From assembly GCF_008630495.1 (NCBI RefSeq), contig NZ_VWOJ01000001.1, positions 806,001 to 870,000 of the forward strand: a DNA stretch of 64,000 nt, read 5' to 3'. A program made the position numbers and the translations under genes. The notes below the pieces were generated by a model. The model was not told the origin of the DNA. It worked only from the letters and a program-made list of their open reading frames with translations, and searched no databases. The DNA is from Alkalicaulis satelles (GTDB taxonomy: Bacteria; Pseudomonadota; Alphaproteobacteria; Caulobacterales; Maricaulaceae). Below are positions 7,882 through 17,275 of the stretch, in pieces (position 1 is the stretch's first letter; the number at the start of each line of letters is the position of its first letter).

Positions 7882-8975
7882 TTTCCACGCGCCTGTCCCG
7901 CTATATATTCTGGCAAACGCTGATGGGCGTGGTGGGCGCGGCGTGCGTGATCATCGCGGTGATCATCCTGATCGATTTTGTGGAAACCTCCCGCGACATC
8001 TCCCGGCGCGCCGATGTGGGCGCGCTGCAGGCGCTGGAACTGACGCTTCTGAAAACCCCCAAGCTGGTTCAGGACACGCTCGCCTTCATCGTGCTGTTCG
8101 GGGTGCTGTTCACCTTCTTCCGGCTGAACCGGCGCAGCGAGCTGATCGTGATGCGCGCCTCGGGCTATTCGGCCTGGCGCATCCTGGCCCCGGCCGGGGC
8201 GCTGACCCTGGTGGCGGGCCTGCTGGGCGCGGCGCTGCTCAATCCGCTGAGCGCGGCCACGAATGCGCGCTTTGAAACCTTGCGCGCCCAGCATGTGCTG
8301 GCGCGCGGGGAAGCCCCGTCCACGCCGCGAATCTGGCTGCGCGAGACCACGCCTTACGGCTTCGTCTTCATCGGCGCCCAGAGCATTGATCCGGACGCCT
8401 CCTCCCTGAACGCACCGGTGTTCCGCTTTTTCATGGAGACGCCGCAAGGCGCCCCGCGCCTGGAACGGACAGTCTTCGCAGACCAGGCCGAGCTGCGCGG
8501 GGGCTTCTGGGCCCTGAGCGGGGCGAGCGAGGCCATGCCAGGCGATCCGCTGGAAGCGCTGGGCGAGGTGTCTTTGCCCACATCCATCGGCGCCCAGGCC
8601 CTTTTCGAGCGCGTGCGCTCGCCCGAGGGCGTCTCGTTCTGGCGCCTGCCCGGCGTGATCGATTCCGCCCGCGAGGCAGGACTATCAAGCCGGCCCTATG
8701 AACTGCGATGGCAAAGCCTGATGGCCCAGCCACTGCTCCTGTTCGCCGCCGCCCTGTTGGCCATCGGCGCGACCTTGCGCCTGCATCGCCTTGGCGGCGC
8801 CGCCGCCTTCGCCGCCGCAGGCGCCGGGGCCGGCTTCCTGTTGTTTTTCAGCCAGGCGCTCTTGCTGGGCCTGGGTGAAGCAGGCACGCTCGGCCCCATA
8901 ACAGCGGCATGGACCACGCCCGCCCTGTTCACTCTGGCGGGGCTGTTTTTCATCGCAACGACGGAAGACGGCTGA
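7878..8975 (+). CDS. lptG: LPS export ABC transporter permease LptG
   Basis: A 365-residue partner of LptF. The start at ATG 7878 overlaps the lptF stop and gives the typical N-terminus STRLSRYIFWQTLMGV followed by a helix. The coupling-helix region contains RRSELIVMRASGYS near residue 87, which contacts LptB. The periplasmic domain lies in the middle and three helices close the protein. In most alphaproteobacteria lptD follows; here the next gene, 77 bases later, is surA. Confidence 0.92.
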   Translation: MISTRLSRYIFWQTLMGVVGAACVIIAVIILIDFVETSRDISRRADVGALQALELTLLKTPKLVQDTLAFIVLFGVLFTFFRLNRRSELIVMRASGYSAWRILAPAGALTLVAGLLGAALLNPLSAATNARFETLRAQHVLARGEAPSTPRIWLRETTPYGFVFIGAQSIDPDASSLNAPVFRFFMETPQGAPRLERTVFADQAELRGGFWALSGASEAMPGDPLEALGEVSLPTSIGAQALFERVRSPEGVSFWRLPGVIDSAREAGLSSRPYELRWQSLMAQPLLLFAAALLAIGATLRLHRLGGAAAFAAAGAGAGFLLFFSQALLLGLGEAGTLGPITAAWTTPALFTLAGLFFIATTEDG

Positions 8976-9051
8976 CCTGCAGCGTCCCGCGATTGCACCT
9001 GAGCGCGCAATGGGTATCTTGCCCCTCACACCAGTCACAATGGTTGAACGT

Positions 9052-10305
9052 ATGCGATCCAGTCTTCTTTTGCGCCTCGCCGCCTGTCTTGCGGCGCTTG
9101 TGATGGCCGCCCCGGCCGCGCGGGCGCAGATGGTGGAGGGCATCGCCGCTGTTGTGAACGATGAGCCGATCACGACCCTGGACGTGCGCGACCGCATGCG
9201 CCTCATCCTGTTCTCTGCAGGGATAGAACCCAATGAGGACATCCTCGCCCAGGTGCTGGACCAGGCCCTTCGCGGCCTGATCGAGGAAGCCATCCAGCTG
9301 CAGACCGCAGATGAGTTCGATCTGGAAGTGGATGAAGAAGAGATAGACGACGCCCTGTCCAATCTCGCCCAGTCCAGCGGTGAATCCCTTCAGGCCCTGC
9401 GGCGCGATCTTGAAAACGCAGGCGTGCCCATCGAGACATTGCGCCGTCAGGTGCGCGCCGAGATCGCCTGGTCCATTCTCACCAATGGCCGTTTCCGTTC
9501 GCGCATCCGCGTCTCCGACCAGCAGATTGATGTCGCCATGGAGCGTCTGGTCGCCGCTGCCCAGCAGCAGCAATTTCGCATGCTGGAAATCCTGATCGAG
9601 GTTCCCTCGGGATCCGGCGGCGAGGAGCGCGCGCGCAATACCATCGAGACGGTCTATCAGCTGATCGACCAGGATGATGTGCCGTTTCAAGCCATCGCCC
9701 AGCAGTTCTCCGCCGCGCCCAGCGCCGCTGTAGGCGGCGATACCGGTTATGTCACGGCCGCTTCAATCCGCTCGCAAGTGCTGGAAACCGTGCAGCAAAT
9801 GCCAACCGGCTCCATCTCAAACCCGATCCGGGTGCCCGGCGGGTTCATGATCGTCGCCCTGATCGACCGGCGCGAGGGCCGGGTGGTTGAGCAATTGAGC
9901 CTTTATCAGGCCACCATACCCAATTCGCGTGTCACCGACGCCTCACGCCCGGCCTTGACCCGCGCTGCTTCACGCCTGCGCGGATGCGATGACGTGTCTG
10001 GCGCCATGTCGGGCGTGGAAGGCCTGATTGTCTCCAATCTGGGCGCTGTGGCGGTCAACGCCCTGGTGCCCCAGATCCGTGACGCGGTGCGCGGGCTCGA
10101 GCCCGGTCAGGCCACCAGCGTGCTGGAAACCGGCGCGGGCCTGCAGGTCTTCGTCCTGTGTGAGCGCGAACTGACGGGGCCGGGCGTGCCGACCAGCCAG
10201 GAAATCGAACGCCAGCTCATCGACCAGCAACTGGGCCTTCTGGGCCGGCGCTGGCTGCGCGATCTGCGCCGTGAGGCGACGGTCGAAATCCGCGACATCC
10301 AGTGA
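9052..10305 (+). CDS. surA: Periplasmic SurA-like chaperone/peptidyl-prolyl isomerase
   Basis: About 417 residues. A Sec signal peptide (RSSLLLRLAACLAALVMAAPAARAQ) precedes a SurA_N-like helical region beginning MVEGIAAVVNDEPITTLDVRDRM. One parvulin-type domain follows around residues 175-285 (for example QFSAAPSAAVGGDTGYV). SurA escorts outer-membrane proteins through the periplasm. The frame opens at 9010 and ATG 9040 is also possible; 9052 is preferred because it gives a clean signal peptide. It sits in the classical surA-pdxA-rsmA order. Confidence 0.88.
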   Translation: MRSSLLLRLAACLAALVMAAPAARAQMVEGIAAVVNDEPITTLDVRDRMRLILFSAGIEPNEDILAQVLDQALRGLIEEAIQLQTADEFDLEVDEEEIDDALSNLAQSSGESLQALRRDLENAGVPIETLRRQVRAEIAWSILTNGRFRSRIRVSDQQIDVAMERLVAAAQQQQFRMLEILIEVPSGSGGEERARNTIETVYQLIDQDDVPFQAIAQQFSAAPSAAVGGDTGYVTAASIRSQVLETVQQMPTGSISNPIRVPGGFMIVALIDRREGRVVEQLSLYQATIPNSRVTDASRPALTRAASRLRGCDDVSGAMSGVEGLIVSNLGAVAVNALVPQIRDAVRGLEPGQATSVLETGAGLQVFVLCERELTGPGVPTSQEIERQLIDQQLGLLGRRWLRDLRREATVEIRDIQ

Positions 10306-11291
10306 TCTGCGCCCCGCTCGCGCTGACCCTGGGCGATCCGGACGGGATCGGCCCGGAGATCACGCTGAAGGCCTGGCGGGACTTGCGTGACGAAGCGCAT
10401 TGCTTTGCGCTGACTGGCGATCCGGACCAGGCTTACGCGGCCGCGCTCGCCCTTGATCTGCCCCGCCCCGAACCCGTCACGTCCTGGCGTGAGGCGCGTG
10501 ATGTGTTCGCCGACGCCTTGCCCGTCATCGCCCTGCCCGCCGCGCAAGGCCCGCGCGCCGCGCTGGCCTCCATAGAGGCTGGCGTGCAGGCGGTGTTGTC
10601 CGGCGAGGCCTTCGGCCTCGTCACCAATCCTGTCTCCAAGGCGCGGCTCTATGAGGCGGGCTTTCAGTTTCCCGGCCATACCGAATATCTCGCCCATCTC
10701 ACGGCTGAAGCGCCGGTTCAGGGCCCGCGCGGGCCGGTGATGATGCTGGCGGGCGGCGGGCTGCGCTGCGCGCTGGTGACCATTCACCAGCCCTTGCGTG
10801 AGGCCATCGCGGCGCTGACGCCGGAACGCATCATCGAGACGGCCAGGGTGACGGCCCATGCCCTGAAACTCGATTTCGCCATTGAACATCCGCGCCTGGC
10901 GCTGGCGGGACTGAACCCGCACGCCGGGGAAGGCGGCGCGCTGGGCCGTGAGGAGATCGATATCCTTGCTCCGGCCCTGGACGTCCTGCGCGCCGAAGGG
11001 CTGGCTATCGCTGGGCCCATGGCGCCGGACACCATGTTCCACGCCGAGGCGCGTGAACGGTATGACGCAGCGGTCTGCCTTTATCACGATCAGGGGCTGA
11101 TCCCGGTCAAGACCCTCGATTTCCATGGCGGGGTGAATGTCACGCTGGGCCTGCCGATCGTGCGCGCCAGTCCCGATCACGGCACCGCGTTTGACATTGC
11201 GGGCAAGGGCGTAGCCCGTCCTGACAGCCTGATCGCGGCCATCCGGCTGGCGTCAGACATGGCCGCAAACCGCCTCCGGGCGCAGTCATGA
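10302..11291 (+). CDS. pdxA: 4-hydroxythreonine-4-phosphate dehydrogenase
   Basis: A 329-residue PdxA, the NAD-dependent oxidative decarboxylase of the DXP-dependent pyridoxal 5'-phosphate pathway. Seen motifs are the N-terminal LTLGDPDGIGPEI, the TNPVSKARLYEAGF segment followed by FPGHTEYLAHLT (metal-binding His), the GLNPHAGEGG loop, and YHDQGLIPVK with LGLPIVRASPDHGTAFDIAGKG near the C-terminus. The start is GTG 10302, overlapping the surA stop by 4 bases. The next gene, rsmA, overlaps its end. Confidence 0.95.
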   Translation: MICAPLALTLGDPDGIGPEITLKAWRDLRDEAHCFALTGDPDQAYAAALALDLPRPEPVTSWREARDVFADALPVIALPAAQGPRAALASIEAGVQAVLSGEAFGLVTNPVSKARLYEAGFQFPGHTEYLAHLTAEAPVQGPRGPVMMLAGGGLRCALVTIHQPLREAIAALTPERIIETARVTAHALKLDFAIEHPRLALAGLNPHAGEGGALGREEIDILAPALDVLRAEGLAIAGPMAPDTMFHAEARERYDAAVCLYHDQGLIPVKTLDFHGGVNVTLGLPIVRASPDHGTAFDIAGKGVARPDSLIAAIRLASDMAANRLRAQS

Positions 11292-12145
11292 ATCTGGACG
11301 CCCTGCCCCCCTTGCGCGATGTGATCGCGCGCCATGGCCTCGGCGCCGACAAGCGCTTTGGCCAGCACTATCTGCTGGACCTCAATCTCACCGCAAAGAT
11401 CGCGCGGCTGTGCGGAGATATGAGCGGGCACGCCGTGCTGGAGGTGGGTCCCGGCCCGGGCGGGCTCACCCGCGCCCTGCTGGGCGCCGGGGCGGAGCGC
11501 CTCATTGTCATTGAGAAAGACGCCCGCTTCCTGCCTGCCATGGGCGAGCTGGCGCTCGCCGCGCCGGGGCGTCTTGAGGTGGTTCAGGCCGATGCGCTGA
11601 AAGTGGATGAGGCCTCGCTGGTCAGGGGGCCGGCCCTGCTGGCTTCGAACCTGCCCTATAATGTGGGCACGGCGCTCTTGATCAAATGGCTGGAGGCTAG
11701 TCCCGTCTGGTGGTCCCGGCTGGTGTTGATGTTCCAGAAAGAGGTCGCCGAGCGCGTGGTGGCCGCCCCGGGCTGGGACGCCTATGGCCGGCTCGCCATC
11801 CTCACCGCCGCCGTATCGCGCGCGCGCTACGCCTTTACGGTTCCGGCCCGCGCTTTCACCCCGCCGCCCAAGGTCGATAGCGCTGTTGTTGTGATCGAGC
11901 CCTTGAGCCAGGCGGAGCGCTTTGATGATCTCGAAGCCCTGCGCATCGTCACTGAAAGCGCCTTCGGCCAGCGCCGCAAGACCCTGCGCCGTTCCCTCGC
12001 CCAGGCCGCTATCCGCACGCCGGTCTCCAGCGAAACTCTGCTGGAGGCGGCCGGGATTGATCCCTCCGTCAGGGCTGAAACCGTCGGCCCTGAAGGCTTC
12101 TTGCGCCTCGCCCGCGCCTGGCGCGCCGCGAAGGATGGCCAGTGA
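11288..12145 (+). CDS. rsmA: 16S rRNA (adenine1518/1519-N6)-dimethyltransferase
   Basis: A 285-residue KsgA/RsmA that dimethylates two adjacent adenosines in the 3' hairpin of 16S rRNA during late small-subunit assembly. The opening GADKRFGQHYLLDLN, the SAM-binding LEVGPGPGGLTRALL near residue 53 and the catalytic NLPYNVGT near residue 121 are all present. The helical C-terminal domain carries FGQRRKTLRRSL. ATG 11288 overlaps the pdxA stop (ATGA), completing the surA-pdxA-rsmA operon. Confidence 0.95.
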   Translation: MNLDALPPLRDVIARHGLGADKRFGQHYLLDLNLTAKIARLCGDMSGHAVLEVGPGPGGLTRALLGAGAERLIVIEKDARFLPAMGELALAAPGRLEVVQADALKVDEASLVRGPALLASNLPYNVGTALLIKWLEASPVWWSRLVLMFQKEVAERVVAAPGWDAYGRLAILTAAVSRARYAFTVPARAFTPPPKVDSAVVVIEPLSQAERFDDLEALRIVTESAFGQRRKTLRRSLAQAAIRTPVSSETLLEAAGIDPSVRAETVGPEGFLRLARAWRAAKDGQ

Positions 12146-12209
12146 GGGGCGCCGGGCATCGGCGAATCGCCTCGGTCCGGTCTATAGTGCGCGCCGCTAG
12201 CGAGGGATA

Positions 12210-13583
12210 ATGGCGCGTTCCGATACTGTTTTTGTCTGCCAGTCCTGCGGGGCGGTGCACGCCAAATGGGCCGGGCGCTGCGACGCCTGCGGGGCGTGGA
12301 ACACGCTGGTGGAGGAAGCTGGCGCCAGCGCGCCCATGGGCTCCGGCGCCAAGGCCCAGCCGGTGCGCGCCAGCCGCCGCTCGCGTCTTGAGCTGGTGGA
12401 TCTGGGAAGCGAACAGCCCGATCCTGAACGCCTGGTCACCGGCATAATCGAGCTCGACCGGGTCGCCGGCGGCGGCCTGGTGCCGGGCTCTGCGGTTCTG
12501 GTGGGCGGCGATCCGGGCATTGGCAAATCCACGCTTCTCCTGCAGGCCGCCGCACGGCTGGCCGCAAACGGCGCTACATCGGTCTATGTCTCGGGTGAAG
12601 AGGCCGCCGGTCAGGTGCGCCGCCGCGCCCGGCGGCTGGGTCTGGCCGATGCGCCCGTAAGGCTCGCCGCCGAGACCTCGCTGGAAGTGATTCTGGAGGG
12701 CCTGCGCAAGGAGAGCCCGGATTTCGCCGTCATCGATTCGGTGCAGACATTGTGGTCTGACCAGCTGGCCGCCGCGCCGGGCACGGTGGCCCAGGTGCGC
12801 GCCTGCGCCCAGGAGCTGGTGCGGTTTGCCAAAAAGCGCAACACGGCGGTGGTGCTGGTTGGCCATGTCACCAAGGACGGCCAGATCGCCGGCCCGCGCG
12901 TGGTCGAGCACATGGTCGACGCGGTGCTCTATTTCGAGGGCGAGCGCACCCACCAGTTCCGCATCCTGCGCGCGGTGAAGAACCGCTTCGGCCCGGCCGA
13001 CGAGATCGGCGTGTTCGAAATGGCTGAAGCCGGCCTGCAGGAAGTCGCCAACCCATCGGCCCTGTTCCTGGACGGGCGCGGCAAGAACGCGTCGGGCGCA
13101 GCGGTGTTCGCGGGCATGGAGGGCACCCGCCCGGTGCTGACCGAAATCCAGGCTTTGGTGGCGCCGGCCGCCTTCGGCACGCCCCGGCGCGCGGTGGTGG
13201 GCTGGGATTCAGGACGCCTGGCCATGGTGCTGGCCGTGCTGGAGGCGCGATGCGGCCTTGGCTTTGGCGGCCGTGACGTATATCTCAACGTCGCGGGCGG
13301 ACTGAAAATCGCTGAGCCTGCGGCGGATCTGGCGGTGGCGGCGGCCTTGATCTCTTCCTTCCTCGACACACCCTTGCCCGCAGATGGCGTCGTGTTCGGC
13401 GAGATCGCCCTGTCCGGCGATGTGCGCCCGGTAGGGCGCACCGAAGCGCGCCTGAAAGAAGCCGCCAAGCTGGGCTTCACCCGCGCCCTGACGCCCGATG
13501 GCGCAGACGGGGCGGGCCTTCGTATAGACAGCGTGGACACCGTGCAGGCGCTGGTGCGCCAGCTCGGCCAGGACACGGAATAA
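12210..13583 (+). CDS. radA: DNA repair protein RadA
   Basis: A 457-residue RadA that helps process recombination intermediates. An N-terminal zinc finger CQSCGAVHAKWAGRCDACG starts at residue 10. A RecA-like ATPase core has Walker A GGDPGIGKSTLL near residue 98, and the RadA-specific KNRFG motif lies near residue 258. A Lon-like C-terminal domain follows (VYLNVAGGLKIAEPAADLAVA). A GAGGG sequence precedes ATG 12210. It opens the radA-cvpA-purF-SDR run, a common alphaproteobacterial order. Confidence 0.95.
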   Translation: MARSDTVFVCQSCGAVHAKWAGRCDACGAWNTLVEEAGASAPMGSGAKAQPVRASRRSRLELVDLGSEQPDPERLVTGIIELDRVAGGGLVPGSAVLVGGDPGIGKSTLLLQAAARLAANGATSVYVSGEEAAGQVRRRARRLGLADAPVRLAAETSLEVILEGLRKESPDFAVIDSVQTLWSDQLAAAPGTVAQVRACAQELVRFAKKRNTAVVLVGHVTKDGQIAGPRVVEHMVDAVLYFEGERTHQFRILRAVKNRFGPADEIGVFEMAEAGLQEVANPSALFLDGRGKNASGAAVFAGMEGTRPVLTEIQALVAPAAFGTPRRAVVGWDSGRLAMVLAVLEARCGLGFGGRDVYLNVAGGLKIAEPAADLAVAAALISSFLDTPLPADGVVFGEIALSGDVRPVGRTEARLKEAAKLGFTRALTPDGADGAGLRIDSVDTVQALVRQLGQDTE

Positions 13584-13593
13584 GGGGGGCGGC

Positions 13594-14175
13594 ATGGAAC
13601 AAGGCATTGCCGGTTTTGACCTCTTCGCCCTGGCGATCCTGTTCGTCTCCGGCGTTCTGGCGCTCCTGCGCGGTTTCGTGCGCGAGGCGCTGACCGTCAC
13701 CGCCTTCGTCGCCGCCGCCCTGGCCGCCCTGTGGACAAGACCGGTCTTCGCCGGGCTGATGCAGGGGGTGATCGCCTCGGATCTGCTGGCCAATCTGATC
13801 GTTCTGGGCGTGGTGTTCCTCTTGGTCTATCTGGCGGTCAGCTTCGTCACCAGCTCGCTGCAGAAGGGCGTGAAGTCCGGCGAGGACGTGACCGTGATCG
13901 ACCGCACGGCAGGCTTCGTCTTCGGACTGGCGCGCGGCCTGGTCCTCCTGGGCCTGCTGGTGCTGGTGTTCAAGAACACCCTGCCCGGCGCCGAGCCGTC
14001 CTGGCTGACGCGCGCCCAGGTCTATCCGGTGGCCAACGCCACGGCGAACCTGCTGCAATCGCTGGCGCCCGAAGGCAGCTGGGCGCGCGATGGCGCTGCA
14101 GACGGACAGCGCCGGGATGTTGACGACGACGAGCTGGGGCGCCTTATCGAGCGCACGATCGACGGGAGCCGGTAG
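13594..14175 (+). CDS. cvpA: CvpA family membrane protein
   Basis: A 193-residue CvpA/colicin V production family protein with four predicted membrane helices in the first ~130 residues. The signature AILFVSGVLALLRGFVREAL lies near residues 12-31. The C-terminal ~50 residues are polar. Located just upstream of purF, as in E. coli and most Proteobacteria. Family members contribute to envelope homeostasis, but the molecular function is uncertain. A GGGGG sequence precedes the ATG. Confidence 0.88.
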   Translation: MEQGIAGFDLFALAILFVSGVLALLRGFVREALTVTAFVAAALAALWTRPVFAGLMQGVIASDLLANLIVLGVVFLLVYLAVSFVTSSLQKGVKSGEDVTVIDRTAGFVFGLARGLVLLGLLVLVFKNTLPGAEPSWLTRAQVYPVANATANLLQSLAPEGSWARDGAADGQRRDVDDDELGRLIERTIDGSR

Positions 14176-14176
14176 C

Positions 14177-15643
14177 ATGAGTTTTCCCTGCCTGGCCTAT
14201 GACGCCGAAAGTGACAGGGCGCGCGAGGAATGCGGCGTGTTCGGGGTGCGCGGCGCAGCCGAAGCCGCAGTCCTGACCGCCTTTGGACTGCACGCCCTGC
14301 AGCATCGCGGCCAGGAAGCCTGCGGCATCACCAGCTATAACGCCGGACGCTTCCACTCCGAACGCCATCTGGGCCTGGTGGGCGAGCACTTCACCGATCC
14401 GGCCACGCTCAAGGCGCTGGCGGGCGACATGGCCATGGGCCATGTGCGCTACTCCACCTCCGGCGGAGCGGTGCTGCGCAATGTCCAGCCGCTCTACGCC
14501 GATGTGCGCGGCGGCGGCGTGGCGCTGGCCCATAACGGCAATCTGACCAATGCGCGCGCCTTGCGCGACGATCTGGTGGCTGGCGGCGCCATCTTCCAGT
14601 CCACCTCCGACACCGAGGTCATTCTCCAGCTGGCCGCGCGCTCGAAAAAGACCAAATCGGTGGACCGGCTGATCCAGGCCCTGACCCAGATCGAGGGCGC
14701 GTTCGCCCTTGTGGGCCTGACCAATGACAAGATGATCGGCGCACGCGACCCGCTGGGCATCCGCCCGCTGGTCATGGGCGAGCTGGACGGCGCGGTGATC
14801 TTCACCAGCGAGACCTGCGCGCTGGACATGATCGGCGCGCGCTTCCTGCGCGAGGTGGAGCCGGGCGAAGTGGTGATCGTGTCCGACGAAGGCATCGAGA
14901 CGCGCCGCTACGCCCCGCGCACGCCGGCGCGCCCATGCGCATTTGAATACATCTATTTCGCCCGTCCCGACTCCATCATTAACGGGGTCTCGGTCTATGA
15001 GGCGAGGAAACGCATGGGCCGGCGCCTGGCCGAGGAAACCCCTGCCGATATTGACGTAGTGGTGCCGGTGCCGGACTCCGGCATGGCCGCGGCTTTGGGG
15101 TTTGCCGAAGCCATCGGCAAGCCGTTCGATCTGGGGATCATCCGCTCCCACTTTGTGGGACGCACCTTCATCCAGCCCACCCAGGCCAAGCGCGATCTGG
15201 GCGTGCGCCGCAAACACGCCGCCAACCCGGCCGTGCTGAAGGGCAAGCGGGTTCTGCTGATTGACGATTCCATCGTGCGCGGCACCACCTCGAAAAAGAT
15301 CGTACGCATGGTGCGCGAAGCGGGCGCCACGGAAGTCCATTTCCGCTCCGCCTGCCCGCCCATCACCCATCCCGATTTCTATGGCATAGACATGCCCATG
15401 CGCGAGGAGCTGATGGCCGCCAGCCATAATCCCGAACGCATGCGCGCCATGCTTGAATGCGACACGCTCGGCTTCCTTTCGGTGGAGGGGCTGTACTGGG
15501 CGGTGCGCGGCGAAGCGCGCGATCCCGAACGGCCCCAGCTGGCCGACCATTACTTCACCGGGGAATACCCGACCCGGCTTGTGGACCGCGATCAGGCGCG
15601 CTCCAACAAGGATGAACAACTCTCGCTTCTGGTGGATGCATGA
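14177..15643 (+). CDS. purF: Amidophosphoribosyltransferase
   Basis: A 488-residue PurF, catalysing the first committed step of purine synthesis (PRPP plus glutamine to phosphoribosylamine). ATG 14177, one base after the cvpA stop, is preferred over the longer frame beginning inside cvpA. The conserved EECGVFG places the nucleophile Cys at residue 19, implying removal of an 18-residue propeptide. The N-terminal glutaminase domain contains HNGNLTN near residue 120. The PRPP-binding loop VLLIDDSIVRGTTSKKI is near residue 358. Confidence 0.96.
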   Translation: MSFPCLAYDAESDRAREECGVFGVRGAAEAAVLTAFGLHALQHRGQEACGITSYNAGRFHSERHLGLVGEHFTDPATLKALAGDMAMGHVRYSTSGGAVLRNVQPLYADVRGGGVALAHNGNLTNARALRDDLVAGGAIFQSTSDTEVILQLAARSKKTKSVDRLIQALTQIEGAFALVGLTNDKMIGARDPLGIRPLVMGELDGAVIFTSETCALDMIGARFLREVEPGEVVIVSDEGIETRRYAPRTPARPCAFEYIYFARPDSIINGVSVYEARKRMGRRLAEETPADIDVVVPVPDSGMAAALGFAEAIGKPFDLGIIRSHFVGRTFIQPTQAKRDLGVRRKHAANPAVLKGKRVLLIDDSIVRGTTSKKIVRMVREAGATEVHFRSACPPITHPDFYGIDMPMREELMAASHNPERMRAMLECDTLGFLSVEGLYWAVRGEARDPERPQLADHYFTGEYPTRLVDRDQARSNKDEQLSLLVDA

Positions 15644-16374
15644 CCCAATCTCGCCCGCTTGAGGGCCGCGTAGCGCTGGTGACCGGCGCCTCGCGCGGCA
15701 TCGGCTATTCTGTCGCCCTGGCGCTGGCTGAGGCGGGTGCGCATGTGATCGCAACGGCGCGCACCCAGGGCGGGCTGGAGGAGCTGGACGACGCAATCAG
15801 GGCGGGCGGCGGATCGGCCACCCTGGTTCCCATGGACCTCGCATCCGCAGACGGCATCGAGAAACTGGCCGAGGCGGTGGGGCAGCGCTGGGGCAAGCTG
15901 GACATCCTCATCGCCAATGCCGGCGCGCTGGGCTCCCTGACCCCGGCGGCGCAAATCCCGTCCAAGGTCTGGAATGAGGTGCTGGCGGTCAATCTGATCG
16001 CGCCGGGCCGCCTGATCCGGGCGTTTGAGGCGCTGCTCAAGGCCTCTGACGCAGGCCGGGCGGTATTCACTACATCAGGCGTGGGTGCGCGCCGCGCGCC
16101 CGCCTACTGGGCCGCCTATGCGGCGTCCAAGGCCGGGCTGGAAGCGCTGGTGATGAGCTGGTCGCGCGAGCTGGCCGACACGCCGGTGCGCGTGAACCTT
16201 CTGAATCCGGGGCGGGTGCGCACACGCATGCGCGCCAAGGCGGTGCCGGGTGAAGACCCGCAAAGCCTGCCTCATCCCGATGAAATTGCTGGCGATTTCA
16301 TCACGCTCTGCCTGCCTGGCGAGACCCGCCATGGCCAGGTGGTGCAAGCTGGAACGGCTGTGAGCGAAGGCTAG
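15640..16374 (+). CDS. SDR family NAD(P)-dependent oxidoreductase
   Basis: A 244-residue short-chain dehydrogenase with the cofactor motif TGASRGIG near residue 15, the IANAG motif near residue 90 and the catalytic YAASK near residue 160. ATG 15640 overlaps the purF stop. An SDR directly after purF is a conserved alphaproteobacterial neighbourhood of unknown substrate. Its stop overlaps the convergent Spy-like gene by 4 bases (CTAG, 16371-16374), so no terminator separates the two opposing operons. Confidence 0.9.
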   Translation: MTQSRPLEGRVALVTGASRGIGYSVALALAEAGAHVIATARTQGGLEELDDAIRAGGGSATLVPMDLASADGIEKLAEAVGQRWGKLDILIANAGALGSLTPAAQIPSKVWNEVLAVNLIAPGRLIRAFEALLKASDAGRAVFTTSGVGARRAPAYWAAYAASKAGLEALVMSWSRELADTPVRVNLLNPGRVRTRMRAKAVPGEDPQSLPHPDEIAGDFITLCLPGETRHGQVVQAGTAVSEG

Positions 16375-16865
16375 TTGCGCGACCGCCGTAAGCGAGCCCC
16401 CCGTTCGGGCGGCGCAAACGCCGCCTCCAGCACGGCCTCGCGGGCCTCAGGTTCCATGCGTTCGAGAATGTCCAGTATCACCGCTTCGGTGCGCGCATCC
16501 ATGCGCGCGCGCGCGTCACGCGCCCCGGCCATGGCCGCTTGTGCGGCTTCGGCGTCAAAGGGCTGGGCGCGCAGAGTTTCCGACGCGGTGCGGCGCGCCT
16601 GCATCGCCTCACGTCCCAGCTCGCGCAAATGCGGACTGGCCGCTTCGAAGCGCTCTCGCGCCAGGGGCCGCTGGTCCTCAGGCAGGGCGCGCATGAAGGC
16701 GCGCAGGCTGAAATTACCGCGCATCATCACCGGCCCGGAAGACGGCCTTTCGGCGGCGGGCGACGGTTCCGGCGCGAACCAGTGACGCGCCCCGGCGCCG
16801 ATCAGCACGCCATTGAGCAGCACCGAAACCAGCAAGAGCACAATCCAGATATTCACACGGTTCAT
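16371..16865 (-). CDS. Periplasmic heavy-metal sensor / Spy-CpxP-like protein
   Basis: A 164-residue protein with one N-terminal membrane anchor (NIWIVLLLVSVLLNGVLIGA), then a periplasmic, highly charged alpha-helical region rich in Arg, Glu and Ala (residues ~45-155). The FSLRAFMRALPEDQRPLARERF segment and the helical hairpin resemble the heavy-metal-resistance/CpxP group. The start overlaps the stop of the upstream small membrane gene. Its place at the end of an ECF sigma operon suggests it senses or buffers periplasmic stress; metal binding is not demonstrated. Confidence 0.75.
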   Translation of the reverse strand: MNRVNIWIVLLLVSVLLNGVLIGAGARHWFAPEPSPAAERPSSGPVMMRGNFSLRAFMRALPEDQRPLARERFEAASPHLRELGREAMQARRTASETLRAQPFDAEAAQAAMAGARDARARMDARTEAVILDILERMEPEAREAVLEAAFAPPERGARLRRSRN

Positions 16866-17275
16866 CGCGCCGCCTCCTCAAGCCAGTCTGTTTCCTCTTC
16901 GGCCAGAACGGAAAACGCTGTGCTGTAAAGCGCTTCCTCGCCATTGACCGGCATCTGGCCCGCGCTCACCAGCCAGCCCCCGCTCACGCCCAGCACCAGC
17001 GCCGCTGCCGCCGCCATGGGCGCCCAGCGCGGCGCAGAAGCGCGCGCGGCCACGCCGCTGGCGATGACGGCGTCATAAAGGGCCGGATCGGGCGCAGGCG
17101 CGGGCGCCGCGTCCAGCAGCGCATCGAGTTCATGCTCTGCGTTCAGCGCGGCCTGGGCCAGCGCCGGTTCGGCGGCAAGATAGGCGCGCGCGGCGGCCTG
17201 TTCGGGTTCGGGCCAGGCCTGGATGTCAGGACCATACAGTCCCGCCAGGTCTTCAAACCGGTCTTGCGTCATCAT
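16862..17275 (-). CDS. Single-pass membrane protein, probable anti-sigma factor
   Basis: A 137-residue protein with a cytoplasmic N-terminal region (~80 residues, opening TQDRFEDLAGLYGPDIQAWP), one membrane helix near residues 84-102 (PMAAAAALVLGVSGGWLVSA) and a short acidic periplasmic tail. It has no HxxxCxxC zinc motif. ATG 17275 overlaps the sigma factor stop by 4 bases, the usual arrangement for a sigma/anti-sigma pair. The anti-sigma role is inferred from topology and position, not from a recognised domain. Confidence 0.65.
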   Translation of the reverse strand: MMTQDRFEDLAGLYGPDIQAWPEPEQAAARAYLAAEPALAQAALNAEHELDALLDAAPAPAPDPALYDAVIASGVAARASAPRWAPMAAAAALVLGVSGGWLVSAGQMPVNGEEALYSTAFSVLAEEETDWLEEAAR

